Position numbers and translations under genes: made by a program. A stretch of 64,000 nt of DNA, from contig NZ_BQUV01000011.1 of NCBI RefSeq assembly GCF_022835695.1, positions 186,001 through 250,000 on the forward strand. Reading direction: 5' to 3'. This stretch comes from Bradyrhizobium sp. Ce-3. GTDB lineage: Bacteria > Pseudomonadota > Alphaproteobacteria > Rhizobiales > Xanthobacteraceae. Under the pieces are notes generated by a model. It ran no database searches. It was given only the letters and a program-made list of their open reading frames with translations, and was not told the DNA's origin. Position 1 is the stretch's first letter. Every line of letters begins with the position of its first letter. Positions 19,453 through 28,242 of the stretch are shown one piece after another.

Positions 19453-20586
19453 TTACAGCACGATCGCGTTCTTCAGGCGCGACGTCTGCTGATAGGCCGG
19501 CGACGCCAGGCGGTCGTACAGCCACGGTCTTGCGCGCTTGCCGCTGACCTCGTGCACGCCGTCGAAGACGTCGATGTCGATCAAATCCGAATGGCCCGCC
19601 GACGTGTAGACGGACTGCATCTCCGCGAACTTCTCGTCACGCCCGAGTTCCATCGCATTTGCATTGTCGTGGCTGCCGATCTCGGCGAACAGCGGACACG
19701 GACAGATCAGGCCCGCCAGCTGCCTGCCGGCATATTTGGCGCGGCTGCTGGCGAAATGAATGTAGGCTGCGAGTTCGATGCCGAGGTTCTTGCTGATGAC
19801 GGACGAGGTCAGAAACTTGCTCTCGTCGCGCATATATCCGGAGACGACGGTCGGCCGCATTCGCCCCGTCGCGGCTTCCAGATGCAGCGCGAGAAACGCG
19901 CCCCAGGACACCCCGTAGACGCCGACATTCAGGCCGGACGCTCCGGTCAGCTTGCGGCAGACGATCTCGCCGGCGTCGAGCGATGCACACGACAAATTGT
20001 GCGCGGAGACACCATGGGACGCCAGCATCGCGGCGATGTTGTTCTGGCTCTCCTGGTTTCCGATCTGGACGATGTAAGGACACCAGACGACGTAACCGTC
20101 CCGGCAGAGATGCTTGCCGAGCGCATTCATGTAGTCCTTGTCGGCATCGTCGAAGCACCGCTCCGGCGTGCTCGCCATGCCGTGGCCGAGCAGGATCAGT
20201 CCCTTGAATGCTCCGTCGGGAATTCCGAGGCATCCGCGCACAGGCACGCCGCATTCGAGATCGAACTCGACCTTGACGACGGAAAAACCATCCGCCGTGC
20301 CGCGCCAGAGAATCCGGAGCTCATCGCGCGATGGCCGATAAAGCCGCCGCTCCCGGAACAGCGACCGCATCGCGCGGCGAATATCCGGACCGGTTGCCAC
20401 CGCGCGCAGCTTGCCGCCGGCCGCCATATCGAAGAACGACCGGCAGAACTTGTCGTAGCCGAGGGCCGGCAGGTCGATGTTCGCGCACGAACCCTGGCAA
20501 TGACTGAGCGCCAGCGTGTTGCCGGTGACGGACGAGGGTCCGACCAGCGTCATCAACAATCCGGATAGCGCCCTGCGACTGATCAT
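19453..20586 (-). CDS. exported alpha/beta hydrolase
   Basis: 377 aa from the ATG at 20586, which begins a Tat-like signal (MISRRALSGLLMTLVGPSSV). The hydrolase core includes the oxyanion region LILLGHGMAS, the nucleophile elbow GVSWGAFLAL (Ser of GxSxG) and a late His in DGVHEVSGKRA. The fold resembles acyl-peptide or acetylxylan-esterase-type hydrolases. Several Cys residues in the N-terminal part (CQGSC, CRSFF) could form periplasmic disulfides. Substrate unknown. A longer N-terminus runs into an intergenic repeat and was rejected. No operon partners. Confidence 0.75.
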   Translation of the reverse strand: MISRRALSGLLMTLVGPSSVTGNTLALSHCQGSCANIDLPALGYDKFCRSFFDMAAGGKLRAVATGPDIRRAMRSLFRERRLYRPSRDELRILWRGTADGFSVVKVEFDLECGVPVRGCLGIPDGAFKGLILLGHGMASTPERCFDDADKDYMNALGKHLCRDGYVVWCPYIVQIGNQESQNNIAAMLASHGVSAHNLSCASLDAGEIVCRKLTGASGLNVGVYGVSWGAFLALHLEAATGRMRPTVVSGYMRDESKFLTSSVISKNLGIELAAYIHFASSRAKYAGRQLAGLICPCPLFAEIGSHDNANAMELGRDEKFAEMQSVYTSAGHSDLIDIDVFDGVHEVSGKRARPWLYDRLASPAYQQTSRLKNAIVL

Positions 20587-20904
20587 CGGCCCGCCCCGAG
20601 CCGACGATGGCTCGCTTGAATCAAAGCATGATCCGTTTTTGAAAACCGCGTCGTGCCGTTCCGGATCAGCCCTAGCTGGCGCCATCGATTGCACGGACAC
20701 AAATTAAAGGATGTTCATGGTCGAACGATCGCGCGCAGCGTTGCAAACGTGTGACGCTCCCAGCCCTGGCGCAGCGTCAATCCACGCCAGTGAAGTTTCG
20801 CAATGCTTCGGGACATTTCTGACTGTCACGCGGCTTCGATTTCGCCACATGGAGCAATGATCGTCAGACCTCAATGTCAGGTCACGATCGTCAGCTCCTC
20901 ATCG
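20587..20904. other. intergenic region with a degenerate palindromic repeat
   Basis: 318 bp. The stretch from about 20618 to 20676 (containing GCATGATCC, then GAAAACC, then CCGGATCA) looks like a decayed copy of the family B element seen intact at 59037-59081. No gene was found in the rest. Confidence 0.5.
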
Positions 20905-22176
20905 TCAGCTCTTGGGCTTGATCTCGCCGACCTTGGCATCGGCGGCCTTTGGCGGATCGCCGAAATCGAGCTTCTTCTGGAAGCCGATCTGCACGTTCAC
21001 CGCCCAGGGCTGGACCTCGTCGGGCCGCCGGACCTGCCGCACGGAGGCTCCGGCGGTGCCGATATATCCGTCGCCGAAATCGTGCGCGAAATCGAGCCCG
21101 GTGAGGAACGTCGTGCTCCACAGATCGGTGTTGAGGTAGTCGTCGCGGCGATAGCGCGCCAGCACGCTGATCGCGTTCTTGTCGTCGAACTTGTAGCTGA
21201 GCGAGGCCTCGTTCGACTGTCCGACGTCGAGCGATGCGAAGGACAGCGTGGTGTCCGAGACGGTTCGCGACGATCCGACGCCGAACGTCCACGCGCCGGT
21301 CTGATAGCGGACCTTGGCCGTGTAGAGCAGTTGCTTGACGTCGTCGAAATCGGTCGTGTCGTACTGGGCGAGGTATGGCGACACGGATCCTTCCACCTCG
21401 ACGCCATTGGTCTTCACGTTGAAGAAGGCATTCGGCTGCACGATGTTGTGGCTGCGATCGAGGCCGAAAATGTCGGGCGCGAGATAGGCGACGCGCGACA
21501 GTACGAGCGACGTGCCGATCTCACCGGTGCCGAACTTGTAGGCAAAGCCGGGCATGAAGGTCCGTGTCACGAAGTTCTCGTCCTGCGGCAGGAAATCGCC
21601 CAGCGTGAAGATGTTGCGCTCGTTGAGCGCGTTGATGCCGGTGTCGACATTGGCGAAAATCCTGAAATCGGTGGTGTCGTATTCGACGCGGTTGCGCAGC
21701 TGCACGCCGTGCGCGCGGCGCGCCCAACTGTCGTCGACCGTCGTCGTCAGCGTGGTACGCAACGCCAGCTTCGGTGCAAGCTCGATCGCGCCGCTGGCGG
21801 TGATGATCGCGGTGGTGCTGGGCGCCGCGACGCCGGGGTCATATTGCGTGTCGGCAAACTTGACGTTGAGCCCGATGATGCCGTCCTGAAGCGAGCCGCG
21901 CAGATAGTCGTAATTGATCGTCTGCGTCGCGAACATGCTGCCCCGCGCGCCCAGCGTGTCGGTCGGGTTGGAATCATAGCCCGTGCGCAGGCCGATCGAG
22001 CCCGCGTTGACGATCACCGTCTCCGTTGACGCCGGCGCCGGCGCTTGAGCTTGAGTTTGGGGCTGAGCCTGGACTGAAGCCGGAGTTGGAACAGAAGCCG
22101 GAGCGGTCTGCGCCAGCGCTGCGGAGACGCCAAGCTGCGAAGCAACAACAGCCGCCAACAACGCACGCCGAATCAT
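20905..22176 (-). CDS. outer-membrane beta-barrel protein
   Basis: 423 aa. A signal peptide (MIRRALLAAVVASQLGVSAALAQ) is followed by a Pro/Gln/Ala-rich linker (residues about 23-50), then a C-terminal domain of many alternating beta-strands with aromatic girdles, e.g. GLRTGYDSNPTD, ANVDTGINALNERN, YKFDDKNAISVLARYRRDDY. It ends with a Lys/Pro tail in place of the canonical terminal Phe. It resembles the BBP2-type or porin-like outer-membrane proteins of alphaproteobacteria. Role unknown. A perfect CtrA-type motif lies about 38 bp upstream of its start. Confidence 0.8.
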   Translation of the reverse strand: MIRRALLAAVVASQLGVSAALAQTAPASVPTPASVQAQPQTQAQAPAPASTETVIVNAGSIGLRTGYDSNPTDTLGARGSMFATQTINYDYLRGSLQDGIIGLNVKFADTQYDPGVAAPSTTAIITASGAIELAPKLALRTTLTTTVDDSWARRAHGVQLRNRVEYDTTDFRIFANVDTGINALNERNIFTLGDFLPQDENFVTRTFMPGFAYKFGTGEIGTSLVLSRVAYLAPDIFGLDRSHNIVQPNAFFNVKTNGVEVEGSVSPYLAQYDTTDFDDVKQLLYTAKVRYQTGAWTFGVGSSRTVSDTTLSFASLDVGQSNEASLSYKFDDKNAISVLARYRRDDYLNTDLWSTTFLTGLDFAHDFGDGYIGTAGASVRQVRRPDEVQPWAVNVQIGFQKKLDFGDPPKAADAKVGEIKPKS

Positions 22177-22213
22177 GCACGCGACCCTCCACGCACAGGG
22201 TCGGAAATCATGG

Positions 22214-22228
22214 TTAATTGGCCGTTAA
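22214..22228. promoter_or_regulatory. candidate CtrA box (TTAA-N7-TTAA)
   Basis: TTAATTGGCCGTTAA matches the alphaproteobacterial CtrA consensus exactly. It lies between the outer-membrane-protein gene (start 22176) and the small exported-protein gene (start 22448) and could act on either. A single match is weak evidence by itself. Confidence 0.5.
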
Positions 22229-22280
22229 ATCTGCAATTTCTGGTTGATTCAGACGTCGCGGCCCCGGCGCGCACCCCCTT

Positions 22281-22329
22281 GATTTTGATAGGATCATCAG
22301 CATCGATGGGGGCATCATGGATTTTGATA
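22281..22329. repeat. direct repeat GATTTTGATA in promoter region
   Basis: The 10-mer GATTTTGATA occurs at 22281-22290 and again at 22320-22329, inside the AT-rich leader of the small exported-protein gene. It could be a regulator-binding pair or chance. Confidence 0.35.
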
Positions 22330-22447
22330 ACATGGTTAACGCTAAGTATTAGAGTAAAAAACCACTTCAAGTTGTACGCGAATTCGAGACGTGGATAGTG
22401 GCGGCCACCAAGCAAACGGCTTGGGCTCGACAACAACGGAGGAAGTC

Positions 22448-22747
22448 ATGAAGAAGTATATCGTCGCCGTCGCTCTCGCCTCGCTCGTCGCCTCGCCGGC
22501 CTTCGCCGGTGGCCCCCGTGGTGGTGGCGGTGGCCTGATCGGCTCCGTGATCGCCCCGATCACGACCGCGGTCTCCGCGCTCAACGTCAACGCGCTGAAC
22601 AACGTCAACGTGCTCGGCGGCGGCGTGAACGTCCTGAACGGCAACAAGACCAACGTCTCGGCCATCCTGCCGATCAGCCTCAAGAACAACAACATCCTGT
22701 CCGGCATCCTCGGCGGCGGTCGCTCGCACGGCTGCGGCTGCAACTAA
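22448..22747 (+). CDS. small exported Gly/Asn-rich protein
   Basis: 99 aa. Strong Shine-Dalgarno (GGAGGAAGTC) directly before ATG 22448. The signal peptide MKKYIVAVALASLVASPAFA is followed by a Gly-rich segment (GGPRGGGGGLIGSVI), an Asn/Val-rich middle (LNVNALNNVNVLGGGVNVLN) and a C-terminus ending SHGCGCN. It is well expressed by appearance: an AT-rich promoter region upstream and a clear terminator downstream. No family recognised. The alternating NV/LN pattern could form beta structure, and the CxC terminus could bind metal or form a disulfide. Function unknown. Confidence 0.8.
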   Translation: MKKYIVAVALASLVASPAFAGGPRGGGGGLIGSVIAPITTAVSALNVNALNNVNVLGGGVNVLNGNKTNVSAILPISLKNNNILSGILGGGRSHGCGCN

Positions 22748-22757
22748 GTGCGTTGTC

Positions 22758-22781
22758 GGGAGGGCATCACGGTGCCCTCCC
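22758..22781 (+). terminator. terminator hairpin after small exported protein
   Basis: Perfect 9-bp stem GGGAGGGCA/TGCCCTCCC with a 6-nt loop, 10 nt after the stop codon. The following T-tract is short (CAGCTTT). Confidence 0.65.
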
Positions 22782-23138
22782 AACAGCTTTGAGTACGAAC
22801 GTCGACATACACCTCGCCATCGATTCAACCGCTCCCATCCAGCCAGCCCCTCCCCGCACTTCGGATCGCACCACGGCGGTCGTCCGGCCCTGAGCTTCCC
22901 GTCATCATTCGTCAGGTCGTGATTGCCCCGGCGAGACCGGCGCCGCCAAACGAACGAGGCCAGACGCAGCTTCGCGGAAATCGCGCGCCAGACCGGCGAA
23001 ACGCCGTGGTTCTCGTGATGCGCGCGAGCGCGCACCCGGAATAACCCGGACTCGTGGCTCTGACGGAATTGCTCTACGCAATATTTCCGGGGTCGCCGGG
23101 TTTATCTATTGGGCAACAACGCTTTTCCGGAATGGCCG
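22782..23138. other. intergenic region upstream of LuxR-type gene
   Basis: About 355 bp. I see no gene with a ribosome-binding site. The part around 22920-23045 is rich in short inverted repeats (GCGCGCGAGCGCGC) and may be another dispersed repeat, but no second copy lies in this window. Confidence 0.4.
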
Positions 23139-24251
23139 ATGCCGAACGACCTGCACGAGCATCTGATCGAACTGGCCTATGAGGCCGCGGTCGTCCCCGA
23201 ATTGTGGCCGAGCGTGCTGCACCAGGTCGGCGGCATCGCGCGTGCGCGCGGTATCGTGCTGCTGACGGCGGCCCCGCACGACGTCCGCTGGGTCGCATCC
23301 CCCGACATGCATGACGACACCGTTGCCTATGTCGAAGGCGGCTGGCACGAGCGCAACGGGCGGTTGCCGCGCCTGCTCGCCGCCAACCATGCCGGCTTCC
23401 TGCGCGATATCGACGTGTTCGATACACCGGAGGAAGTGCAGCAGGACTACCAGATCCGCGAATTCTTCCGTCCGCGCGGGCTCGGATGGGGTGCCGGCAC
23501 CGCGATCCCGGTGCCGAGCGGCGACGTGCTGATCTACAGCGTCGAGCGCGAATACCAGCATGGACCGATCGAGCGGGAAGCGATCGAGCAGCTCGACGCG
23601 CTGCGCCCGCATCTGGCGCGGGCGGCGCTGCTGTCGGCACGGCTCGGGATGGAGCGCGCGAGGGCGGCCACCGAGTCGCTGGCGATGCTCGGCCTGCCCG
23701 CGGCGGTGCTGCGGCGCGGCGGCCGCCTGATGGCGGCGAACACGTTGTTCGAGCGTCTGGTGCCCAACGTGATGCAGGATCGCGCCGAGCGGCTGACGCT
23801 GGCGGCAACCGCCGCCGACGCGCTGTTCGCCCAGGCGCTGGCCGCGCTCGATCAGGGCCTCATCAGCCTCGAGGTCCGCTCGGTGCCGATCGCCGCCCAG
23901 GAGGATCGCCCGCCGCTGATCGTGCATCTGGTTCCGATCCACGGCAGCGCGCGCGATCTGTTCGACCGCGCATTGGCGATCGTGATGGTGACGCCGGTGG
24001 TGCCGGCAGAGGTGCCGACCGCGGAGGTGCTGCAGGGCCTGTTCGACCTGACGCCGGCGGAGGCGCGCGTCGCGCGCGGCATCGGCGAGGGACGAACGGT
24101 CGACGCCATCGCCCTCGCCTTCGGCATCTCCCGCGAAACCGTGCGCAACCAGCTCAAGGCCGTGCTGGCGAAGACCGGGCTCGGCCGACAGGTCGAGCTG
24201 GCCGGATTGCTCGCCGGCGCAAAGGTGCCGCCGGGTTCGTCCGCGGAATAA
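23139..24251 (+). CDS. LuxR-family transcriptional regulator
   Basis: 370 aa from the ATG at 23139; a TTG at 23109 would add ten residues. The C-terminal LuxR/GerE helix-turn-helix is clear: LTPAEARVARGIGEGRTVDA, IALAFGISRETVRNQLKAV, LAKTGLGRQVELAGLL (residues about 303-357). The N-terminal 290 residues have no recognised phosphoacceptor or autoinducer domain; such proteins are common in Bradyrhizobium and respond to unknown signals. Next to it, 10 nt away, is the convergent dienelactone-hydrolase-like gene. Targets cannot be deduced. Confidence 0.82.
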   Translation: MPNDLHEHLIELAYEAAVVPELWPSVLHQVGGIARARGIVLLTAAPHDVRWVASPDMHDDTVAYVEGGWHERNGRLPRLLAANHAGFLRDIDVFDTPEEVQQDYQIREFFRPRGLGWGAGTAIPVPSGDVLIYSVEREYQHGPIEREAIEQLDALRPHLARAALLSARLGMERARAATESLAMLGLPAAVLRRGGRLMAANTLFERLVPNVMQDRAERLTLAATAADALFAQALAALDQGLISLEVRSVPIAAQEDRPPLIVHLVPIHGSARDLFDRALAIVMVTPVVPAEVPTAEVLQGLFDLTPAEARVARGIGEGRTVDAIALAFGISRETVRNQLKAVLAKTGLGRQVELAGLLAGAKVPPGSSAE

Positions 24252-24261
24252 TGTGCCGTGC

Positions 24262-25026
24262 TCAGGCCGCGCTCAGGCGAGCCTGGAAGAAACCCGCAAC
24301 ACGGTTAACTGCATCGGCGGTCATGGGATCATTGTCCGCGAAGTCGAAGCCGTGCGCCTTGCCGGGATATCGGACGATCTCCGCTGCGGCGCCGACCGAT
24401 TTGCCGAGCCTGACGAGCTTTTCGCCGCTGGCGAGCGGCACGTTGCGGTCGGCCTCGCCGTGCAGCTCGATCAGCGGCGGCAGGTGCTTGACCTCCGGCG
24501 CGATCTTGTCGGGCATGCCGCCATACAGCACGGCCAGCGCAGACACCCGCGTGTCGCGGGCCGCCGCGGCCGCGGCAACGTAGCCGCCGAGCGAAAAGCC
24601 GAGCAGCCCGATCCGGTCCGAACTATCCGCTCCCGTCAGCACCGAGGTCAGCACGGACGAGACACGCGCGGCCCAGGCGTCGAACCGCTCGGTCTCATAG
24701 GCCTCGCGGCGCTCGCGCGTGTGCAGCGCCTCGAACGCCTGCTCGTCGGCCGGCGTGTAATAGCGAACGAAATAGGCGTCGATGCCGTCCGCGGTCAGCG
24801 CGTTGGCATAACGCTGATAAGCCTGCGGCCTGAGATCGAAACCGCGCGAGCCGTGCAGCATGAGCACCGCCGGCCGCTTGCCGCTGCGTCCTGCGGCAAA
24901 GCGGTTCAGCGCGACGCGGCCTTCGCTGGCCTCGACACTCAGCGTCTCGGCAGGCGCCGCAAGCGCAGGTGATGCCGCCAGCAGGGCAAGCCCGCCCAGC
25001 AGGCTCCGTCGGTTGATGGCTGGCAT
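24262..25026 (-). CDS. dienelactone hydrolase-family protein, exported
   Basis: 254 aa with start 25026, preceded by GAGG. The N-terminus has a Tat-like signal (NRRSLLGGLALLAASPALA). The alpha/beta hydrolase core shows VLMLHGSRGFD (oxyanion), LLGFSLGGYVAA (Ser nucleophile where classical dienelactone hydrolases have Cys), LIELHGEADRNVP (Asp) and PGKAHGFDF (His). This DLH-like fold probably hydrolyses an ester or lactone in the periplasm. A longer N-terminus reads through non-coding sequence and was rejected. Convergent with the LuxR-type gene. Confidence 0.85.
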   Translation of the reverse strand: MPAINRRSLLGGLALLAASPALAAPAETLSVEASEGRVALNRFAAGRSGKRPAVLMLHGSRGFDLRPQAYQRYANALTADGIDAYFVRYYTPADEQAFEALHTRERREAYETERFDAWAARVSSVLTSVLTGADSSDRIGLLGFSLGGYVAAAAAARDTRVSALAVLYGGMPDKIAPEVKHLPPLIELHGEADRNVPLASGEKLVRLGKSVGAAAEIVRYPGKAHGFDFADNDPMTADAVNRVAGFFQARLSAA

Positions 25027-25248
25027 CGAAACCTCGATTGGACCGCGCGGCGCGCGGCCGGGCGCCGCCGCTATATCATGCCGGAGCGCACGCCCGATAG
25101 AGCGAGCACGGGCGTCCCACGGGCCTTGCCGGTCGCGCCGGGCCGCTCGCAGAACGATCGCATGTTCAAATCGCGCCGGTTGCGCTAGTGATAGCTCCCC
25201 TTCCACCGCGCGCCCACCGGCGCACGTCCAGTCAATGAGTGTATCTGA

Positions 25249-25590
25249 ATGGCCGAAGCCGACCTCGACGCCGTCATCCGGCAAACCGCAAGAGCGCAGA
25301 CCAAGGCCGTGATGGCGGCGGCCAAGAAGCGCCAGGCCGTCTGGGTCGCGCGCGCCGCCAAGGCCAAGGACAAGGAGACCAAGGCGCGCTTCCGCCACCT
25401 CGCCAAGAGCACCATCCTGAACGCGACCGCGACCGCCAAGCGGTTGCAGAATTCGGCCGAGAACGCCGCCGACGCCTATGCCCGCGCCATGAAGAGGGCG
25501 ATGGAAGAGCCGCCGCCGGCCAAGGAGCCTCAGAAGACGCCCGACAAGCCGTCCGCAAAGAAGCCCGCGAAGAAGAAAAAGGACGCCTGA
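25249..25590 (+). CDS. small Ala/Lys-rich basic protein
   Basis: 113 aa, highly charged and helical: AQTKAVMAAAKKRQAVWVAR, then AKRLQNSAENAADAYARAMK and a disordered Pro/Lys tail (KKPAKKKKDA). No signal peptide or membrane segment. The lysine-rich tail recalls nucleic-acid-binding proteins, but no family is recognised. It has no obvious Shine-Dalgarno. It lies 14 nt upstream of the GST gene and may share its transcript. Codon composition is consistent with a real gene. Confidence 0.72.
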   Translation: MAEADLDAVIRQTARAQTKAVMAAAKKRQAVWVARAAKAKDKETKARFRHLAKSTILNATATAKRLQNSAENAADAYARAMKRAMEEPPPAKEPQKTPDKPSAKKPAKKKKDA

Positions 25591-25604
25591 GAAGGGGCGC
25601 GCGC

Positions 25605-26246
25605 ATGCTCACCGTTGACCATCTCGGCAAGTCGCAATCGGAGCGGATCGTCTGGCTCTGCGAGGAGCTTGCGATCCCCTACGAGCTGAAGTGCACCACG
25701 CGCGATCCGGTGACGATGCTGGCGCCGGCCGACTACAAGGCGCTGCACCCGATCGGCGCCGCGCCCGTCATCACCGACGGCGAGCTGGTGCTGGCCGAAT
25801 CCGGCGCGGTGGTCGAATACATCGTCGCCAGATACGGAAATGGACGGCTGACGCTGCCGTCAGATCATCCTGATTTCGCCCAGTTCCTGTACTGGTTTCA
25901 CTTTTCCAACGGCACGCTGCAGGCGCAGATGGGCCGCAGCATGATCCTGCACCGCCTCAACCTTGCGGCCGACCATCCGGTCCTGGTCGCGACCAAGGCG
26001 CGGGTCGACCGCTCGTTCGACCTGATCGAAGCGCGGCTGCGCGACGCCGAATATCTCGCGGGTGACACATTCACCACGGCCGATATCATGATCGGCTTCT
26101 CGCTGACGACGATGCGCTATTTCCTGCCCTATGATCTCGGCCGTTGCCCCAATATCAGAAGCTACCTCGGCCGCATCGCGGCGCGCCCGGCCTATCAGCG
26201 CGCGATGCAGAAGGGCGATCCGGGCATGGCGCTGCTGCTGACGTGA
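25605..26246 (+). CDS. glutathione S-transferase family protein
   Basis: 213 aa from ATG 25605. Thioredoxin-like N-terminal domain: MLTVDHLGKSQSERIVWLCE with the catalytic-site Ser region, then HPIGAAPVITDGELVLAESG, the conserved cis-Pro and ESGA glutathione-binding motifs. A helical C-terminal domain follows with GDTFTTADIMIG. Such enzymes conjugate glutathione to electrophiles or reduce peroxides in the cytoplasm. It is followed 7 nt later by the DUF1697 gene and preceded by the basic protein gene, suggesting a small plus-strand operon. Confidence 0.92.
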   Translation: MLTVDHLGKSQSERIVWLCEELAIPYELKCTTRDPVTMLAPADYKALHPIGAAPVITDGELVLAESGAVVEYIVARYGNGRLTLPSDHPDFAQFLYWFHFSNGTLQAQMGRSMILHRLNLAADHPVLVATKARVDRSFDLIEARLRDAEYLAGDTFTTADIMIGFSLTTMRYFLPYDLGRCPNIRSYLGRIAARPAYQRAMQKGDPGMALLLT

Positions 26247-26253
26247 GGCCGTG

Positions 26254-26769
26254 ATGCCGCGTTACGTCGCCCTGTTGCGCGCGGTCAATGTCGGCGGCAC
26301 CGGCAAGCTGCCGATGACCGAGCTGAAGGCGATGTGCCTCGACGCGGGATTTGCCGACGTGCAGACCTATATCGCCAGCGGCAATGTCGTGTTCTCCTCC
26401 AGGCTCGGCGCGGCCAAGGTCAAGGCAGCGCTGGAGCAGCGGCTGCAGGCCTATGCCGGCAAGCCGGTCGGCGTCGCGGTGCGCAGCGCGGAGGAGATCG
26501 CCGCGGTGGTCAAGGCCAATCCGTTTCCGAAAGCGCCGCCGAACTTCACCGTTGCGATCTTCCTCGACGAGCCGCCGCCCAAGGATGCCCTGAAGCACGT
26601 CAAGGGCCAGCAGGACGAGCAGTTGAAGCTCGGCAAGCGCGAGATCTATGTCGCCTATGGCAGCGGCATGGGCCGCTCGAAGCTGAAGATTCCCGCCGCC
26701 GCCAAGGGCACCGCACGCAATCTCAACACGATCGCGAAGCTCGCGGAGCTGGCGGCGGGGGACGAGTAG
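26254..26769 (+). CDS. DUF1697 family protein
   Basis: 171 aa, start ATG 26254. The N-terminus PRYVALLRAVNVGGTGKLPM and YIASGNVVFSS are the DUF1697 signatures; a charged end GMGRSKLKIPAAAKGTARN also fits. The family is widespread, cytoplasmic and of unknown function, with a ferredoxin-like duplicated fold. It follows the GST gene directly, but no functional link is known. Confidence 0.88.
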   Translation: MPRYVALLRAVNVGGTGKLPMTELKAMCLDAGFADVQTYIASGNVVFSSRLGAAKVKAALEQRLQAYAGKPVGVAVRSAEEIAAVVKANPFPKAPPNFTVAIFLDEPPPKDALKHVKGQQDEQLKLGKREIYVAYGSGMGRSKLKIPAAAKGTARNLNTIAKLAELAAGDE

Positions 26770-26795
26770 AGAGAGTTCGTCCGGATTCGACGAAC

Positions 26796-26900
26796 CGTCA
26801 TCTTGAGGTGCGAGCTCTTGCGAGCCTCGAAGGATGCACGGCCCGGCTGCCGGCCGATTCATCCTTCGAGACGCCGCTTCGCGGCTCCCCAGGATGACGG
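26796..26900. repeat. dispersed intergenic palindrome (family C)
   Basis: A roughly 105-bp imperfect palindrome bounded by CGTCATCTTGAGG and CCAGGATGACGG, with internal GAAGGATG/CATCCTTCG pairing. This is the kind of REP-like intergenic element common in Bradyrhizobium. Only one copy occurs in this window, so the family assignment rests on pattern. Confidence 0.55.
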
Positions 26901-26937
26901 GGATAGGTGCTTCGACTCGCGGTCAAGCAGCGCGCTG

Positions 26938-28176
26938 CTACGTTTCCCGCACCGCGAATCCTTCGGCGCCGAGCCTCGCCATCACGTCCTCCAGATGGGC
27001 GCGGTCGCGGGTTTCGATCACGAGCTCGAGCAGCGTCGCCTTCGCCGGCAGATCGGAGAAGGTGCGCTGGTGCGAGACCTCGATGATGTTGGCGCCGGCA
27101 TCGGCAAGCAGGATCGACACCGCCGCGAGCTGTCCCGGGCGGTCGACGATGTCGAGCGCCAGTTGCGTCAACCGTCCCTCGCGCGCGAGTTCGCGGGTCA
27201 GCACCGAGGCGATCAGCCTGGTGTCGATGTTGCCACCGGTCAGCACCAGGCCGACATTGCGGCCGGCGAAGCGCTCGGGTAACGCGAGCACCGCGGCGAG
27301 GCCGGCGGCGCCGGCGCCCTCGACCACCGTCTTCTCGATCGAGATCAGGGTTGCGACGGCGCGCTCGATCTGGTCCTCGCTGACCAGGACGATGTCGTCG
27401 ACGAGGTCGCGGACGATTTTGGTGGTGATCTGCCCCGGCGACTTGACCGCGATGCCCTCGGCAAGCGTATCGCCGCGCATCGGCAGCTGCTGGCCTTTGA
27501 CGGCGTTGTACATCGACGGATAGAGCTGGGCCTGCACGCCGATCACCTGCACCGACGGCTTGATCGCCTTGGCGGCCGTGGCGATGCCCGAGATCAGCCC
27601 GCCGCCGCCGATCGGCACCACCAGGATATCGAGCTCCGGCACGGCCGCGAGCATTTCGAGCCCGATCGTGCCTTGTCCGGCAATGATCAGCGGATCGTCA
27701 TAGGGGTGGATCAGGATCAGGCCGCGCTCCGCGGCACACGCGCCGACGAACGCAAAGCACTCCTCCAGCGTCTGCCCGGTGATGATGACCTCGGCGCCGT
27801 GCCGCCTGGTGTTCTCGATCTTCACCATCGGCGTGCCCACCGGCATCACGATGGTGGCGGGGATGCCGAGCCGCTTGGCGTGATAGGCGACGCCCTGGGC
27901 ATGATTGCCGGCCGACATCGCGATCACCCCGCGCTTGCGCTCCTCGGCAGACAGCGCCTGCAGGCGGTTCAGCGCGCCCCGCTCCTTGAAGGTCGAGGTG
28001 AACTGCAGGTTCTCGAATTTGAGGAACAGCCGGCAGCCGCAGATCTCGCCCAGCGTGCGGCTCTCGTTGCACGCCGTGACCATGACCGAATCCCTGATCA
28101 CGCCGGCGGCGCGGCGCACGTCGGCAACAGTCACGCTCGCAGGGGGCGCAGCGGTAGTATCGGAAGGATGCGGCAT
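26938..28176 (-). CDS. ilvA: threonine ammonia-lyase with C-terminal ACT domain
   Basis: 412 aa. This PLP fold-type II enzyme deaminates threonine to 2-oxobutyrate, the first step toward isoleucine. The PLP lysine is in STFKERGALN (Lys64). AGNHAQGVAYHA and VVPIGGGGLISG are further signatures. The last 75 residues form a single ACT domain (LALDIVDRPGQLAAVSILLA), the layout of the shorter IlvA/TdcB type found in many alphaproteobacteria. Biosynthetic versus catabolic role cannot be settled from sequence, and the symbol is used in the broad sense. Monocistronic. Confidence 0.9.
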   Translation of the reverse strand: MPHPSDTTAAPPASVTVADVRRAAGVIRDSVMVTACNESRTLGEICGCRLFLKFENLQFTSTFKERGALNRLQALSAEERKRGVIAMSAGNHAQGVAYHAKRLGIPATIVMPVGTPMVKIENTRRHGAEVIITGQTLEECFAFVGACAAERGLILIHPYDDPLIIAGQGTIGLEMLAAVPELDILVVPIGGGGLISGIATAAKAIKPSVQVIGVQAQLYPSMYNAVKGQQLPMRGDTLAEGIAVKSPGQITTKIVRDLVDDIVLVSEDQIERAVATLISIEKTVVEGAGAAGLAAVLALPERFAGRNVGLVLTGGNIDTRLIASVLTRELAREGRLTQLALDIVDRPGQLAAVSILLADAGANIIEVSHQRTFSDLPAKATLLELVIETRDRAHLEDVMARLGAEGFAVRET

Positions 28177-28242
28177 CGGGCTTCGCTTTGGACCGTTTCG
28201 TCAGACGGAACCTAGCGTGTTTCGGCGCCGAAAACGACCGCG

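Noticed and set aside
19214-19547. Short frames on both strands between the adaptor and the alpha/beta hydrolase
   Set aside because: Arg/Pro-rich, no ribosome-binding sites, and they disagree with each other.
22367-23035. Minus-strand 222-codon frame opposite the small exported protein
   Set aside because: It is antisense to a convincing gene with a strong ribosome-binding site and reads as Arg-rich shadow sequence; its upstream half may be part of a repeat.
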